Assembly (NCBI GenBank): GCA_947095535.1
Contig: OX352772.1
Location: 54,331,445 to 54,395,444 of the forward strand
Length of the DNA stretch: 64,000 nt
Direction: 5' to 3'
Origin: Poecilobothrus nobilitatus
Lineage: Eukaryota; Arthropoda; Insecta; Diptera; Dolichopodidae
Shown here: one piece after another, positions 61,387 to 64,000 of the stretch
Layout of the letters: the number at the start of each line of letters is the position of its first letter
How positions within the stretch are numbered: position 1 is the first letter of the stretch
Position numbers and translations under genes: made by a program
Notes under the pieces: generated by a model
Databases searched by the model: none
Told to the model about the DNA's origin: nothing
The model's input: only the letters and a program-made list of their open reading frames with translations

Positions 61387-62939
61387 TGCAAAATTTCAGA
61401 TACCTAGATTGAACAGACACTGAGTTATTTCTATTTAAAGAAAGAAGTTGTATGGCAGCTACTCGAACCCGGCGGCCGAAAATGCTGGAGTTAAATAGCA
61501 AAACTAACAATTTTGCAAGAGTGACGTAAAAAAAATTTCAGCCTCCTAGCTCCTTTATTTTTTGAGTTATCGTGCGGACGGACACTGAGTTCTTTTCATT
61601 TAAAAAGAGATTTTGTATGGCAGCTACCCGAACCCGTCGCACCAGCACAACCAAATTTTGCTGAAGTTGTTGCCATAAAACTTGATCATCATTCGCAAAA
61701 TTTCAGATACCTAGATTGAACAGACACTGGGTTATTTCTATTTAAAGAAAGAAGTTGTATGGCAGCTACTCGAACCCGGCGACCGAAAATGCTGGAGTTA
61801 AATAGCAAAACTAACAATTTTGCAAGAGTGACGTAAAAAAAATTTCAGCCTCCTAGCTCCTTTATTTTTTGAGTTATCGTCCGGACGGACACTGAGTTCT
61901 TTTCATTTAAAAAGAGATTTTGTATGGCAGCTACCGGAACCCGTCGCACCACCACAACCAAATTTTGTAGAAGTTGTTGCCATAAAACTTGATCATCATT
62001 CGCAAAATTTCAGATACCTAGATTGAACAGACACTGGGTTATTTCTATTTAAAGAAAAAAGTTGTATGGCAGCTACCCGAACCCGGGGACAGAAAATGCT
62101 GGAGTTAAATAGCGAAACTAATAATTTTACAAAAGTGACGTAAAAAAATTTTCAGCCTCCTAGCTTCTCTATTTTTTGAGTTATCGTGCGGACGGACACT
62201 GAGTTCTTTTCATTTAAAAAGAGATTTTGTATGGCAGCTACCCGAACCCGTCGCACCAGCACAACCAAATTTTGTAGAAGTTGTTGCCATAAAACTTGAT
62301 CATCATTTGCAAAATTTCAGACGCCTAGCTTTATTAGGTTCCAAGAGGTGCAAGAAGTCTGAACCGGCTGCTCTAGACCAAACAAATTTTACAAAAGTTG
62401 TTCGCATATAACTCGACACTTCTTTGCTAAATTTCAGATTCCTAGCTTCAATAAACACTGAGTTATTCTCATTTAACCGGATAAGTTGTATGGCAGCTAC
62501 CCGAACCCGCCGCACCACCACAACCAAATTTTACAAAAGTTGTTGCCATAAAACTTGATCATCATTTGCAAAATTTCAGACGCCTAGCTTCATTAGGTTC
62601 CAAGAGGTGCAAGAAGTCTGAACCGGCTGCTCTAGACCAACCAAATTTTACAAAAGTTGTTGGCATGTAACTCGACACCTCTTTACTAAATTTCAGATTC
62701 CTAGCTTCAATAAACACTGAGTTATTCTCATTTAAACGGAGAAGTTGTATGGCAGCTACCCGAACCCGCTGCACCAGCACAACCAAATTTTACAGAAGTT
62801 GTTGCCATAAAACTTGATCATCATTTGCAAAATTTCAGAAACCTAGCTTGAATAGATACTGAGTTATTTCTATATAAAGATAGAAGTTGTATGGCAGCTA
62901 CTCGAACCCGCCGACCGAAAATGTTGGATTTAAATAGCA
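61387..62939 (-). repeat. 1553-bp superunit, copy 2
   Basis: Unit for unit it repeats 59834-61386. I noticed only two single-base differences in the dimers compared (GGCGGCC at 60229 region against GGCGACC at 61780 region; TGTAAAA at 60755 against TGCAAAA at 62308). Its last unit continues into the full-length sequence that leads to the microsatellite, so copy 1 is the one with the truncated unit. Confidence 0.9.
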
Positions 62940-63014
62940 AAACTAACAATTTTGCAAAAGTGACGTAAAAAAAATTTCAGCCCCCTAGCTCCTTTATTTT
63001 TTGAGTTATCGTGC

Positions 63015-63047
63015 GGACGGACGGACGGACGGACGGACGGACGGACG
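63015..63047. repeat. (GGAC)8 microsatellite
   Basis: Eight perfect GGAC units plus one base. It is the GTCC microsatellite of the helentron-like element read on the opposite strand. Array dimers keep a two-unit version (GCGGACGGACACTG), which may be the seed of the expansion. Confidence 0.95.
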
Positions 63048-63186
63048 TACATGGCTTAATCGACTCAGAATTCGATTCTGAGCCGATCCATACCTTTGAC
63101 ACTATATCTAGCTCGACTCCTTTAAGGTGTCACAAACGTAATGGCAAATTTATTATACCCTTGAACATAGTTCATACGGGTATAAA

Positions 63187-64000
63187 CATATTGAACGCAC
63201 TCATTTTATGATTTTTGTACTATAGTTGTTTTTTCAGTTAAAATTTGAAATACGTGAAAATTTGAAAGATAAAAATCAATATTTTTGTTCACCTTTAATC
63301 ATCTTTAACTTTAACTTTTTATTAATTTTAAAATATAAATAACATAATTTGGTATATTTTTAAATATAGTTAGGTATATATATATATATTAATAAATATA
63401 ATTATGTATATTTTATACATTCAAATATAACTATATACATACAATTTCATTTGAATTAAAATAAAACTGAAACGGTATTATGACCACAATATTTGTGATC
63501 TCAGTACCGGTATTAAAAATTTTTTTTTATACCGATGTGAACATAAAATTAATACCGGTCAAAGTTAATACTTATGTGAACATACCGCCCTTAGTATTTT
63601 AATTCTCCTTTATATTAACCTACAAAATAAAAGGAAATTTTAAAGAAATGTATAAATACATAAGAATTTAACTAATGTATGTTATTTTTACCAACTAAAC
63701 CCGTCTGTATACAAGTTGCAGAAAATATAAGAAATAGTTAATGTCCCAAATTATATAATTCTCAATTTTATATTACACTTAACGGTTGTTACCATAATAT
63801 ATACATTTAAATAACCTTAAATTAAACTAAACAGTTATTAATAATTACCGCAGTTAAATGTAAGCTAATTAATTGAAGTGGTTGATACTGGCTGATTAAA
63901 TTGTCTGCATAGTCTGTACACATTTTCTATGTGAAACATTTACCTACACATTAAAAAGTTTTAAGAATTTCCAAAGGCATTAATTTCTTGATTATTTGAA
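63187..64000. other. A+T-rich non-coding stretch
   Basis: No gene. A (TA)n run lies near 63377-63390 and an ACCGGTATTA / TAATACCGGT inverted pair near 63506-63560 (GTACCGGTATTAAAA and AATACCGGTC), possibly the remains of a foldback element. Confidence 0.65.

Larger units (their letters stand above)
58866..63010 (-). repeat. Higher-order tandem array
   Basis: Monomers of about 115-160 bases each begin near AAATTTCAG and most contain TATGGCAGCTAC followed by CCGAACCCG (or CTCGAACCCG). They pair into 307-base dimers (starts 59527, 59834, 60141, 60448; 61387, 61694, 62001) and 259-base dimers (60755, 61014; 62308, 62567). A truncated 114-base unit starts at 61273. A first 306-base dimer starts at 59221 and a diverged 259-type unit precedes it. 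The array lies wholly within the helentron-like element. Period values were counted from positions of the TGCAAAATTTCAG/CGCAAAATTTCAG block. Confidence 0.9.
58795..63186 (-). mobile_element. Large helentron/DINE-like element with expanded tandem array
   Basis: The minus strand carries the full plan. The 5' end near 63184 has subterminal repeat GTTCATACGGGTAT (63170-63183), matched perfectly by its inverse ATACCCGTATGAAC at 58839-58852. A CTGAGTCGATTAAGCCATG core (about 63074-63056, minus strand) is followed by a (GTCC)8 tract (63047-63015) and GCACGATAACTCAAAA. A long tandem array follows (58866-63010), then a 9-bp 3' hairpin with one mismatch (58815-58835, AGAGTAGAC against GTCAACTCT, loop TGT) and a tail TACTGCACTCTTCCTCGTTTT in minus order. 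It lacks any Rep/Helicase frame, so it is non-autonomous. The short minus-strand frames repeated every 259 or 1553 bases are translations of array units, not genes. Confidence 0.82.

Noticed and set aside
60750..62786. Four 74-codon minus-strand frames (60750, 61009, 62303, 62562) with nearly the same protein
   Set aside because: They recur at 259 and 1553 bases because they are translations of tandem array units inside a non-coding transposon. There is no upstream or downstream gene context.
58866..63010. CRISPR-like regular repeats
   Set aside because: Units are contiguous and 115-307 bases long with no unique spacers, and the genome is eukaryotic.

Overview
This is a gene-free, very A+T-rich stretch of a eukaryotic genome, most likely from a brachyceran fly (Diptera). 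The evidence is the A+T bias, the many A/T homopolymers (up to 27 bases) and TACA/TA microsatellites, and a repeat family built like the mini-me/DINE-1/helentron elements of flies: 12-14 bp subterminal inverted repeats, a conserved core next to a (GTCC)n microsatellite, a central tandem array and a 3' hairpin. No open reading frame looks like a host gene. The longest frames are chance frames in low-complexity DNA or lie inside repeats, and I recognise no tRNA, rRNA or snRNA gene. The window fits a very large intron or an intergenic desert.

Layout. At 1-9.5 kb there is a 121-bp hairpin (1004-1124), a helentron-like 3' end (2345-2740) and a 5'-truncated non-LTR reverse transcriptase on the minus strand (4477-5735). 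At 9.5-23 kb there are scattered SINEs, copies of an unclassified ~430-bp repeat (called R430 here) and a zero-length-exon splice motif at 10756. At 23-29 kb there are two helentron-like elements and a 213-bp tandem duplication. At 30-45 kb there are more SINE and R430 copies, a strong hairpin (36224-36296), the best candidate recursive splice site (37578/37579), a 786-bp inverted-repeat DNA element (38432-39217) and LINE remnants. At 48-50 kb a helentron-like copy is split by an R430 insertion and followed by a SINE with clear target-site duplications. At 53.4-54.8 kb one SINE copy was broken by a Harbinger-type MITE and by a second SINE family. At 58.8-63.2 kb a 4.4-kb helentron-like element carries a higher-order tandem array in which a 1553-bp superunit is duplicated almost perfectly.

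The repeats form five recurring families: SINE-A (tRNA-derived, ~150-195 bp, 6 copies plus fragments), SINE-B (tRNA-derived head, ~260-430 bp, 7 copies), R430 (7 copies), helentron/DINE-like (5 copies) and non-LTR LINE remnants (2 lineages, 4 fragments). Nested insertions give a relative order: SINE-B is older than SINE-A and the MITE, and the helentron-like copy at 48 kb is older than its R430. The most biologically suggestive non-repeat signals are the two polypyrimidine-AG/GTAA junctions on the plus strand, which match the ratchet points used in recursive splicing of giant fly introns. All family names rest on structure and motif recognition by eye; no database search was run.
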